Both the position numbers and the translations under genes were made by a program. This document shows positions 23,887 to 31,456 of a stretch of 64,000 bases of DNA, piece by piece. Source of the DNA: Agromyces sp. ISL-38 (lineage in GTDB: Bacteria > Actinomycetota > Actinomycetes > Actinomycetales > Microbacteriaceae); assembly GCF_018613935.1 (NCBI RefSeq), contig NZ_JAGGPF010000014.1:1-64000 (forward strand). The letters run 5' to 3'. The notes under the pieces are model-generated. The model worked only from the letters and a program-made list of their open reading frames with translations. It did not search any database and was not told where the DNA came from. The stretch's first letter is position 1; every line of letters begins with the position of its first letter.

Positions 23887-24827
23887 GCCGGCATCGGCTC
23901 CGTCAGTCTCGGGGTACCGCAGTCGAGATCGAACTCGCTGCCCCAATCGACGAGGATGCCCGCAACCTCGGTTCGGCCGTCGGCATCCAGTTCGCTGCTG
24001 GGCGCCCTCACCTCTCTGGAGCAGAGCCCGAGCTGGTACAGCGCTTCTTTGATGACGCTGACATTGTTGGCCGAAGTGTGCTCAGCGCGAAGCTGCTCGA
24101 ATCGATCGATTCGCCTGCTCAACTGCGCTGCGCGAACGAGGTCACCACGTTTCAGGCTGGCGAGCAGCTCGAGCGACAGGCCGGGATTCACGTTCACGAG
24201 TCCGGAGGTGAAGCCGACCGCACCGTGCACGGTGTACGAGAGCGCGTATGGCTCAGCGAGGCCAGCGATCCATGTGAGCTCGTCGGCGCCGGTGGCCTGG
24301 CGAATGCGGGCGAAGGCGACGGCATCGGGCACGGCGTACTTGATGCCGACAAGATTGGGTACCCGGTCGAGCAGTTCGCGCAACATGTCGGCTGTGACCC
24401 ACGGATTGCGGACGTATAGGACGATACCCATCGGGCGGAGTGCCGCGGCGATGGTCGCGTGATAGTCGACCCAACCCGCCCTCGAGACATACGGATGCAC
24501 CGGCTGGTGGATCATGGCGAACGCGGCCCCGTGCTCGGCTGCGAGGGTGCCCTCCGCGATTGCGGTCGGGATGTCGTGGCCGATGCCGGCGACGATCGCG
24601 GTCGTCGCGCCGAGCACCTCGGCGGTCACGCGAAGGAGGTCGCGCCGCTCTTCGGGGGTCAGCGCGTAGAACTCGCTCGTGTTGCCGTTGGGCGTGACCA
24701 CACGAACGCCGGCGTCGACGATCCTGCGCAGCAGCACCCCGTATCGATCGAGGTCGACGTCGCCTCGGTGGAAGGGAGTGACCGGTATCGCGACGACGTC
24801 GGCGAGCACCGACGTACTGTCGGTCAT
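23883..24827 (-). CDS. DHDPS-family lyase/dehydratase for keto-deoxy sugar acids
   Basis: Predicted 314-residue class I Schiff-base TIM barrel. The Schiff-base Lys is seen in LVGIKYAVPD (about K163) and the conserved Tyr in VLYVRNP (about Y138). The pyruvate-binding loop reads TPNGNTSEFY in place of GTTGE. Members next to sugar-acid dehydratases act as 2-keto-3-deoxy-aldonate aldolases or as 5-dehydro-4-deoxyglucarate / keto-deoxy-pentonate dehydratases. An aldehyde dehydrogenase of the 2,5-dioxovalerate type lies in the same block and favours the dehydratase role. It is coupled by ATGA overlaps on both sides, with FadR upstream and the enolase homologue downstream. Confidence 0.85.
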   Translation of the reverse strand: MTDSTSVLADVVAIPVTPFHRGDVDLDRYGVLLRRIVDAGVRVVTPNGNTSEFYALTPEERRDLLRVTAEVLGATTAIVAGIGHDIPTAIAEGTLAAEHGAAFAMIHQPVHPYVSRAGWVDYHATIAAALRPMGIVLYVRNPWVTADMLRELLDRVPNLVGIKYAVPDAVAFARIRQATGADELTWIAGLAEPYALSYTVHGAVGFTSGLVNVNPGLSLELLASLKRGDLVRAAQLSRRIDRFEQLRAEHTSANNVSVIKEALYQLGLCSREVRAPSSELDADGRTEVAGILVDWGSEFDLDCGTPRLTEPMPA

Positions 24828-25483
24828 CGCTTCCTCGCCAGTTCGGCGAGCGCCCGCTCTTCGAAGGAGCGGATGTGCTGCAGCACGAGGGCGGCGGCGG
24901 CGGGCCCGTCGCCGGCTTTCGCGGCCGACAGGATCGCGGCATGCTCGGCCGCCTCGGGCTCCCAGGTCGGCCGAATCGTCCACGCGGTGATCGTGATCAG
25001 GGTGACCTGATCACGCAGCCCGTCGAGCATGCTGGTGAGGAGCGGATTGCCGCTGTTGGAGTACAGGAGCTGGTGGAAGTCGCGATTCGCGATGCTGCGA
25101 TCCGTGCCGTCGACGGCGCCGTCGGCGACTGCCAAGCTCTGCTCCGCGGCGGCGACGTCGAAGCCGTTTGCAACCGTGCGTTTCACTGCCACTGGCTCGA
25201 GCAGTGCGCGCACGTCGAAGACACTGTGGGCGGTGGCCTCGTCGACCACGCGCACCACGGCTCCTCGGTAGTCGCTCATGGTCACGAGCCCTGCGCCGGC
25301 GAGGATCTTGAGGGCCTCGCGAACGGGGGTCTTCGACAAGCCGAACGAGCCGGCGAGGTCGGCCTCGATGAGTTGTCGACCGGCAGGAAGCTCGCCGGAG
25401 AGGATCGCCCGCCGTAGGGCGTCGACCACCATTCCCGTGCGTGAGATTGGTGTGATGGTCCCGACTGCGCCGTCAGAGCTCAT
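24824..25483 (-). CDS. FadR-subfamily GntR transcriptional regulator
   Basis: Predicted 219-residue repressor. The winged helix lies at about 15-75 (VVDALRRAILSGELPAGRQL, EADLAGSFGLSKTPVREALK), followed by an FCD helical sensor with NRDFHQLLYSNSGN and a late AAEHAAIL metal-site pattern. It heads the minus-strand operon with the DHDPS-like and enolase-like genes and is divergent from the ABC importer. A TCATATATGA palindrome in the intergenic region is the probable operator. An AGGAAAGG ribosome site precedes ATG 25483. Confidence 0.9.
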   Translation of the reverse strand: MSSDGAVGTITPISRTGMVVDALRRAILSGELPAGRQLIEADLAGSFGLSKTPVREALKILAGAGLVTMSDYRGAVVRVVDEATAHSVFDVRALLEPVAVKRTVANGFDVAAAEQSLAVADGAVDGTDRSIANRDFHQLLYSNSGNPLLTSMLDGLRDQVTLITITAWTIRPTWEPEAAEHAAILSAAKAGDGPAAAALVLQHIRSFEERALAELARKR

Positions 25484-25527
25484 GTGCTGCCTTTCCTCGA
25501 GTAGACGTTACCATCTTACTTCATATC

Positions 25528-25537
25528 TCATATATGA
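25528..25537. promoter_or_regulatory. Candidate GntR/FadR operator
   Basis: TCATATATGA is a perfect 10-base palindrome in an unusually AT-rich stretch (25507-25540). It is 45 bases upstream of the FadR gene and 73 upstream of the binding-protein gene. AT-rich ATCATATATGAT-like palindromes are typical of FadR-type GntR sites. It probably overlaps both divergent promoters. Confidence 0.65.
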
Positions 25538-25610
25538 TCGACCCGTGCCTCAGCCAAGTTGGGGCTGCCTTGCGGCTACGACAGCCGGAAGCCGACCGAA
25601 AGGAAACGCA

Positions 25611-26960
25611 ATGAAGCGTCGCAGCAACCTCCCGGAGCCTCGGTCCCGGATGGCGGGCCGCCGTGCCCGATCGGCCATCGCCGCGTTCGCCCTCGGCGCC
25701 GTCACCCTTGGCGCCGCGGGGTGCGCGGCTCCGTCACCCGCGGACGACGAGAACATCGTCTTGGAACTCTGGGACACCGACACGCGCCCCGCCCGCGCCG
25801 AGAACCTCGAGAAGCTCATCGACATGTTCGAGGCGGAGAACCCGAACATCACCATCGAGTACCTCGGCCTGCCGACCGACTCATACATGCAGAAGATCAG
25901 CACGGCGATTGCGACCAACTCCACGCCCGACCTGCTGACCCCGAAGGCGTCGGACATTGCCGCGCTCGTGGCGCAGGAGGCCCTCGCGTCGCTCGACGAG
26001 CGCTTCGAGGAGGGCGGCTGGGGGGACGAGATCGACCCCTCGATGGTCGAGTCCTCCAAGGCGGCCTCGCCAGACGGCTCCCTCTACCTGACCCCCGCCA
26101 CGAGTCTTGCCGACGTGATCTACTACCGCCCCGATCTGTTCGAGGCTGCCGGCTTGGATGCCCCTGAGAGCTGGGATGACTTCTTCGCCGACGCGGTCGA
26201 GTTGACCGATCCGGCGACCGGGCAGTTCGGCTACACCATTCGCGGCGGTGCGGGATTCTTCTCGCAGTTCGTGCAGATGGTGTATCCGCAGGCCGGCATC
26301 GACACCTTCTTCCTGGAAGACGGCACGTCGACCCTCGACGACCCTGCGGTCGTCGAGGCCACGCAGCGGTACGTCGATCTGTACCGGAAGGCGACGGCCG
26401 AGAGCGACCTCACCGCGGACTTCAAGGTCATGGTCGCCCAGTTCGGCTCCGGCAGCACAGGGATGCTGAGCCACAGTGTCGGTTCCTACCCCGACCACGT
26501 CAAGGCGCTGGGCGCCGACGCCGTCGCCGCAGTCGTACCCTTCCCGTCGGAGGACGGCGAGTACGTGCTCACCGGGCGTATGACCACAGGCTTCGCCATG
26601 TTCGAGGCCAGCGAGCATCAGGATGCCGCGTGGAAGTTCCTCGAGTTCACGATGAGCGAAGAGGGCAACAGCTTCTGGGCCGAGGCCTCGGGATACATTC
26701 CGGGCAACCTGGCAGTGCAATCCGAGCCGTGGGTGGCCGAGAACCCGGCCATCGCAGTCGCGGCCGAGGCCGGATCGAGTCCCGACGCGACGGTTCTGCA
26801 GCAGCCGTTCCATCTGCCCGAGTTCAACTCGATCACCTCCACCGACATGCTGCCCCAGTGGCAGGCCGTGCTGCAGGGCGACCTCTCGGTCGAGGACTTC
26901 CTCGGCGACGCGGCAGAAGCGCTCACCGATGCCCAGCAGCGCTACCTTGCCTCCCAGTAG
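25611..26960 (+). CDS. ABC sugar/sugar-acid transporter substrate-binding lipoprotein
   Basis: Predicted 449-residue lipoprotein of SBP family 1 (CUT1). It has an Arg-rich start, a hydrophobic segment and a lipobox ending LGAAGC (Cys38). The mature start IVLELWDTDTRPARAENLEK and GSTGMLSHSVGSYPD are typical of sugar-binding proteins. It is divergent from the FadR/enolase/DHDPS operon, so the ligand is probably a uronate, aldonate or an oligosaccharide containing it. AAAGGAAA precedes ATG 25611. A strong hairpin separates it from the permease genes. Confidence 0.88.
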   Translation: MKRRSNLPEPRSRMAGRRARSAIAAFALGAVTLGAAGCAAPSPADDENIVLELWDTDTRPARAENLEKLIDMFEAENPNITIEYLGLPTDSYMQKISTAIATNSTPDLLTPKASDIAALVAQEALASLDERFEEGGWGDEIDPSMVESSKAASPDGSLYLTPATSLADVIYYRPDLFEAAGLDAPESWDDFFADAVELTDPATGQFGYTIRGGAGFFSQFVQMVYPQAGIDTFFLEDGTSTLDDPAVVEATQRYVDLYRKATAESDLTADFKVMVAQFGSGSTGMLSHSVGSYPDHVKALGADAVAAVVPFPSEDGEYVLTGRMTTGFAMFEASEHQDAAWKFLEFTMSEEGNSFWAEASGYIPGNLAVQSEPWVAENPAIAVAAEAGSSPDATVLQQPFHLPEFNSITSTDMLPQWQAVLQGDLSVEDFLGDAAEALTDAQQRYLASQ

Positions 26961-26967
26961 CCGGCCC

Positions 26968-26999
26968 CAGCGGGGCGGCGACCACACGCCGCCCCGCTG
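26968..26999 (+). promoter_or_regulatory. GC-rich intra-operon hairpin after the binding-protein gene
   Basis: CAGCGGGGCGGC (26968-26979) and GCCGCCCCGCTG (26988-26999) are perfect 12-base arms with an 8-base loop, 7 bases after the stop codon. It has the same position and style as the malE-malF hairpin. It likely stabilises the upstream message or reduces permease expression. Confidence 0.78.
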
Positions 27000-27017
27000 C
27001 CCGATCCGAAAGTCGTC

Positions 27018-27950
27018 ATGACAAGTTCCATACTTACGAGGTCCCCCCTCTCCGAAGCGCCCACGCGCAGGCGAGCGCCGGCGACCCGCTGGTACCCCTA
27101 CCTGCTCATCGCGCCGGCCGCGCTACTCGTGCTCGTGTTCCTGGTGTACCCGGTCGGCAGCGTCTTCTACTACAGCCTCCAGCACTACAACATCACGCAG
27201 CCGTGGGCCGACGGCTTCGCGGGACTCGACAACTTCATCGCGATGGGCCAGGACCCGCTCTTCTGGCGCAGCCTCGTCTTCACCGGACAGTGGGTGCTCG
27301 TCGAGGTCGCCCTGCAGTTCGTCCTCGGGTTGGGGCTCGCCCTGCTCATCAACCAGACGTTCGTCGGGCGTGCCGTGGTGCGGTCGCTCGTCTTCTCGCC
27401 GTGGGCGGTGTCCGGCATCCTCACGACCACGATCTGGATCCTGATCTACAACCCGTCCACCGGAGTGGGGCGCTACCTCGCCGAGGTCGGCCTCGTGCCG
27501 TTCGGCACTTCGCTGCTCTCCGGCGCCGGAACGACATTCTGGGCCGTCATCCTCGCCGAACTCTGGAAAGGCGCACCGTTCTTCGCGATCCTCATCCTCG
27601 CCGACCTCCAATCGGTGCGCACCGAGCTCTATGAGGCGGCGGAGGTCGATGGTGCCGGACGGATACGCAAGTTCGCTTCGATCACGTGGCCGCACATCCG
27701 CTCGGCTGTCGTCATCGCGACCCTGCTGCGTGCTGTGTGGGAGTTCAACAACGTCGATCTGCTCTACACGCTGACGGGCGGTGGACCGGCAGGCTCGACG
27801 ACCACCCTGCCGCTCTACGTCGCGCAGACTGCCATCCACGACCGGGACTTCGGCTATGGCTCGGCCCTGACCGTGGTCGCCTTCATCATCCTGACCGTGT
27901 TCTCGGTCGTCTATCTGCGGGTCAACCGCTTCGGGAGGGACGACGCATGA
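27018..27950 (+). CDS. CUT1 ABC transporter permease (MalF-like position)
   Basis: Predicted 310-residue membrane protein with six membrane segments beginning at YLLIAPAALLVLVFLVYPVG. The EAA loop ELYEAAEVDGAGRIRKF lies near residue 205. TGGGPAGSTTTLP is the usual substrate-path motif. It pairs with the following permease through a four-base ATGA overlap. There is no ATPase gene in the operon. Confidence 0.92.
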   Translation: MTSSILTRSPLSEAPTRRRAPATRWYPYLLIAPAALLVLVFLVYPVGSVFYYSLQHYNITQPWADGFAGLDNFIAMGQDPLFWRSLVFTGQWVLVEVALQFVLGLGLALLINQTFVGRAVVRSLVFSPWAVSGILTTTIWILIYNPSTGVGRYLAEVGLVPFGTSLLSGAGTTFWAVILAELWKGAPFFAILILADLQSVRTELYEAAEVDGAGRIRKFASITWPHIRSAVVIATLLRAVWEFNNVDLLYTLTGGGPAGSTTTLPLYVAQTAIHDRDFGYGSALTVVAFIILTVFSVVYLRVNRFGRDDA

Positions 27951-28837
27951 CCGGCCTCGTATCTGCCACGACGGCGCGTTCCGGCGTCGCGTCTGCAACG
28001 ACCACGCTTCAGAAACGCCGCAGCAGGACATCGGCGACAGATCGCGCACTGCTCGTCGTGCCCCTGGTGCTCTATCTTGCCTTCACGCTGGTGCCGTTCT
28101 ACTGGATGCTGCTGTTCGCCTTCCGCCCCGCGGGCTCCACAGCCCTGGTGCCATGGCCGATCACCTTCGACAACTTCGCCACGGTGTGGAACGGTTCGGG
28201 GTTCGGCATCTACTTCCAGAACAGCATCATCGTCGCAGTCGCGAGCCTCGTCGTCTCGACCGTCATCGCCTTGCTCGGCGGCTATGCACTCGCTCGATTC
28301 CCGTTCCGTGGGAAGGCGCTGTTCGTGCTGGCGATGCTGTGCACCCAGTTCATTCCGGGCGCGATGATGCTCATCCCGCTGTTCCAGATCTTCAACGGAC
28401 TCGGCCTCACGGACAACCTCTGGAGCCTCATCATCTCCGACACGGTGTTCCACCTGCCGTTGTCGCTCGTCCTCATGGCCGGCTTCATCCGGAACGTGCC
28501 CATGGAGTTGGAAGAGGCGGCATGGGTCGACGGATGCAGCCGCGTCGACGCGTTCCGGCTGGTCATCCTCCCCCTGCTGAGGCCTGGAATCGTCGCGGTC
28601 GGCTCGTTCGCCTTCATCAGCGCCTGGAACAACTTCCTGTTCGCCATCATGTTCCTGAGCAGCCAGGACCAATTCACCATCCCGGTCGGCCTCAGCTACC
28701 TGCTCGGCGAGTTCGGAACCGACTTCGGTGCGCTCGCTGCTGGAGGCGTCATCGCCATCGTCCCGGTGGTCGTGATCTTCGCCTACGTCCAGCGATTCCT
28801 GGTCCAGGGTCTGAGCGCCGGTGCGGTGAAGGGGTGA
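27947..28837 (+). CDS. CUT1 ABC transporter permease (MalG-like position)
   Basis: Predicted 296-residue membrane protein. A Thr/Ser/Arg-rich cytosolic lead precedes six membrane segments. The EAA loop reads MELEEAAWVDGCSRVDAF, and the end VQGLSAGAVKG is typical of MalG-type subunits. The start is in the stop codon of the first permease. Its own stop overlaps the GTG start of an aldehyde dehydrogenase, so transport and catabolism are co-translated. Confidence 0.92.
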   Translation: MTGLVSATTARSGVASATTTLQKRRSRTSATDRALLVVPLVLYLAFTLVPFYWMLLFAFRPAGSTALVPWPITFDNFATVWNGSGFGIYFQNSIIVAVASLVVSTVIALLGGYALARFPFRGKALFVLAMLCTQFIPGAMMLIPLFQIFNGLGLTDNLWSLIISDTVFHLPLSLVLMAGFIRNVPMELEEAAWVDGCSRVDAFRLVILPLLRPGIVAVGSFAFISAWNNFLFAIMFLSSQDQFTIPVGLSYLLGEFGTDFGALAAGGVIAIVPVVVIFAYVQRFLVQGLSAGAVKG

Positions 28838-30294
28838 TCGAGACTCACGATGCGTTCGCCCCTTCCACCGCGGCACTCGTGGAGGTCGAGCGCGCCTGCG
28901 CAGCGTCGGCGGTGAGCTGGGCGACCCTCCGCTCGCTCCCACGACTGCGCCGCGCTGAGCTGCTACGTGCGATAGCGGCCGCCATCCGCGAGGACGGCGA
29001 CACGATCCTTCCTCTCGCCGCGGAGGAGACTCGGCTCCCGCTGCGCCGGCTCTCGGCCGAACTCGAGCGCACTGCAGCGCAGGCGGAGTTGTTCGCGGCA
29101 GTGGTGTCCGAGGGCTCCTACCTCGAAGCTGCGATCGATCACCGCAGAGACGGTCTGCCCGAACTGCGGCGGATGCAGGTTCCCCTGGGCCCGGTCGCGG
29201 TGTTCGCCGCCGGCAACTTTCCCCTGGCGTTCAGCGTCATGGGCGGCGATACCGCCTCCGCGTTGGCGGCCGGTTGCAGCGTGGTGATCAAGACGCACCC
29301 CGACCACCCGCGGACGAGCCGCGCGGTACTCGCGAGTGTGCATCGAGCCCTCCGAAGTACGGGAATCCCGTCCTCGGTTGTCGCGGCGGTGTCCGACCCG
29401 TCGGCCGGGGCGGCACTCGTGGCAGATCCGCGCATTGCGGCCGGCGGATTCACCGGTTCGCTCGCCGGTGGGCGTTCGCTCTTCGACATCGCGGCGCGCC
29501 GGCGGCATCCGATTCCGTTCTTCGCCGAGATGAGCAGCATCAACCCGGTCATCGTCGCACCCAAGGCGGCGAGGAACGACCCCGAGGGGATCGGCGGATT
29601 GCTCGCCGATGCGATTCTCGGGAGCGCCGGCCAGCTGTGCACGAAGCCGGGCGTGCTGCTCGTGCCTGAAGACGCTCACGAGCTCGTTGACGTCATGAGA
29701 CGGCGCCTCGAGATCGCCGATGCGCAACCGATGCTCTCGCCGGGCATCGCCAGTCGATTCGCCGACCGGCTCGCCTCGTGGCAGTCGGAGCGTGTTCGGC
29801 CGCTGACATCGGGGATGGTCGACAGCAACTGGGCTGCGACCGCGACCCTCGCCGAGACGACCTTGAGCGACCTCGACGGTCCGGTGCTCGAAGAAGCCTT
29901 CGGCCCGGCTGCTGTGATCGCCCGCTATGCCGACCTGAAATCGGTGCCGCCCGTGCTCGAGCGCATGGGCGGACAGCTCACGACCACGTTCCACCTCGAC
30001 CGCGAGGAGATCGAGGAAGTCCGGCCGCTCCTGGCGGTGGCCGAGGTGATGAGCGGACGCGTCCTCGTCGGCGGAGTGCCGACCGGCGTGCGCGTCGGGT
30101 GGGCGATGACCCATGGCGGCCCCTACCCGGCGACCACCGCACCGTCTTCGACCTCAGTCGGCGCGGCGGCGATCGGGCGCTGGCTTCGGCCGGTGACCTG
30201 GCAGGACGCACCGCAGGAGTTGCTTCCCGACGAGCTGCGTGACGCGCCGCGGCATCCGCTGCCTCGCCGGGTCGACGGGCGGCTCATCGCATGA
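28834..30294 (+). CDS. Aldehyde dehydrogenase, 2,5-dioxovalerate (alpha-ketoglutarate semialdehyde) type
   Basis: Predicted 486-residue NAD(P)-dependent ALDH. The catalytic Glu is seen at FFAEMSSINP (about E232) and the catalytic Cys at GQLCTKPG (about C269). GSLAGG stands at the cofactor site, and MSSINPV plus QLCTKPG is the local signature of alpha-ketoglutarate semialdehyde dehydrogenases. It would convert 2,5-dioxopentanoate to 2-oxoglutarate, the last step after a DHDPS-type dehydratase. The GTG start at 28834 overlaps the permease stop (GTGA); no ATG is near. The in-frame extension upstream overlaps the permease and is a shadow. Confidence 0.85.
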   Translation: MIETHDAFAPSTAALVEVERACAASAVSWATLRSLPRLRRAELLRAIAAAIREDGDTILPLAAEETRLPLRRLSAELERTAAQAELFAAVVSEGSYLEAAIDHRRDGLPELRRMQVPLGPVAVFAAGNFPLAFSVMGGDTASALAAGCSVVIKTHPDHPRTSRAVLASVHRALRSTGIPSSVVAAVSDPSAGAALVADPRIAAGGFTGSLAGGRSLFDIAARRRHPIPFFAEMSSINPVIVAPKAARNDPEGIGGLLADAILGSAGQLCTKPGVLLVPEDAHELVDVMRRRLEIADAQPMLSPGIASRFADRLASWQSERVRPLTSGMVDSNWAATATLAETTLSDLDGPVLEEAFGPAAVIARYADLKSVPPVLERMGGQLTTTFHLDREEIEEVRPLLAVAEVMSGRVLVGGVPTGVRVGWAMTHGGPYPATTAPSSTSVGAAAIGRWLRPVTWQDAPQELLPDELRDAPRHPLPRRVDGRLIA

Positions 30295-30334
30295 CCCGCA
30301 CGATTCGGATCCGATCGTGCATCGACGCGGCGGC

Positions 30335-31456
30335 TCAGCCGCCCGTGACCTCCGCCGAAGTCGACGACGCCCTGACGTGCAGCTCGGGCAGCACCTGCAC
30401 CCGCTGCATCGGGCGCTTCGGTCCCTCGGAAAGGCGCGCGAGCAGGGTCTCGACCGCGAGCCGCCCGATGTGCTGCTTCGGGGGCCGCAGCGCGGTGATG
30501 GGCGGTTCGCCGTTCTCGGCGATCTCGTCGTCGTAGGCGACGATCGCGAGGTCTTCGGGAATCCGGATGCCGCGATCGAAGCAGCGGTGCTCGAGGAGGA
30601 TCGCCTGCGGGTCGGAGTGGATCATGATCGCCGTCGTGCCGGTGGCGAGGCACCGGTCGAGCACCTCGTCGAGGCGGGCGTCGCGGTGCCCGTTCTCGAT
30701 GTCGTCGAGTACGGTGTCGACCGTGAGCGAGGAATCCAGCCCGAGTTCGGAGTGCGCACGAGCCCACCCCCGGCGCAAGTGTCCTGAGGTGGGGGAGTGC
30801 CGCGCGATGGCGATGCCGATGCGGCGGTGACCCTGCTGGTAAAGGTGGTGCACGGCGAGGATCGCGCCGAACTCGTGGTCGGTGGTCACCCACTCGAGCT
30901 TCCGCAGCGCGAGCGCCGTCGGGGCGCGCCGCTCGGCGAGCACCACGGGGATCGGCAGCGAGTCGAGCCAGGCGAGCAGGGAGTAGCCGTCCTGGCCGCT
31001 CGTCTCTGGCGCGGCGATGAGTCCGTGGATGCCGCCGGCCTCCACGAGCGCCGCGATCTGCCGGCGCTGGTCGGCCGGGTCGTAGGTGGAGCCGCGCAGC
31101 ACAAGCTGCGAGCGACTGAGTGCTGCGGTCGCCCGCGCACCGTTGACGATCTGCGGCCAGTAGTAGCTGAGCGAGGGCACGACCATGCCGAGCCGGAATC
31201 GGGACGGACCGGATGCGTCGGCCGCGCGCGCGACGCTCGTGTCGAGCGAACTGCGCAGGGTGGCGCCGCCGTGCACCCGGGTCACGAGCCCGCGGTCGGC
31301 GAGCTCGGCGATGTCACGCCGGATGGTGAGCTCGGTGACGCCCAGCAGCACGGCGAGGTCGCGCACGACCACCTTTCCCGCGCGACGGATCTCGTCCATG
31401 ATCCGCTCGCGGCGCTCGATCCCGAACGCCGGGGCCGCCCTGCCGTCGCGGCTCAT
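30335..31456 (-). CDS. Hybrid transcriptional regulator: DeoR-type HTH plus LacI-type sugar-binding domain
   Basis: Predicted 373-residue regulator. Residues about 14-70 are a DeoR helix-turn-helix (RRERIMDEIRRAGKVVVRDL, LLGVTELTIRRDIAELADRG). DeoR proteins normally continue into a sugar-phosphate isomerase-like domain. Here the remainder is a periplasmic-binding-protein fold as in LacI/GalR (LGMVVPSLSYYWPQIVNGA, GLIAAPETSGQDG, HRRIGIAIARHSP, AIVAYDDEI). It should therefore sense a free sugar. The start overlaps the stop of the heparinase-like gene (ATGA), and it is convergent with the ALDH gene. Confidence 0.88.
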   Translation of the reverse strand: MSRDGRAAPAFGIERRERIMDEIRRAGKVVVRDLAVLLGVTELTIRRDIAELADRGLVTRVHGGATLRSSLDTSVARAADASGPSRFRLGMVVPSLSYYWPQIVNGARATAALSRSQLVLRGSTYDPADQRRQIAALVEAGGIHGLIAAPETSGQDGYSLLAWLDSLPIPVVLAERRAPTALALRKLEWVTTDHEFGAILAVHHLYQQGHRRIGIAIARHSPTSGHLRRGWARAHSELGLDSSLTVDTVLDDIENGHRDARLDEVLDRCLATGTTAIMIHSDPQAILLEHRCFDRGIRIPEDLAIVAYDDEIAENGEPPITALRPPKQHIGRLAVETLLARLSEGPKRPMQRVQVLPELHVRASSTSAEVTGG

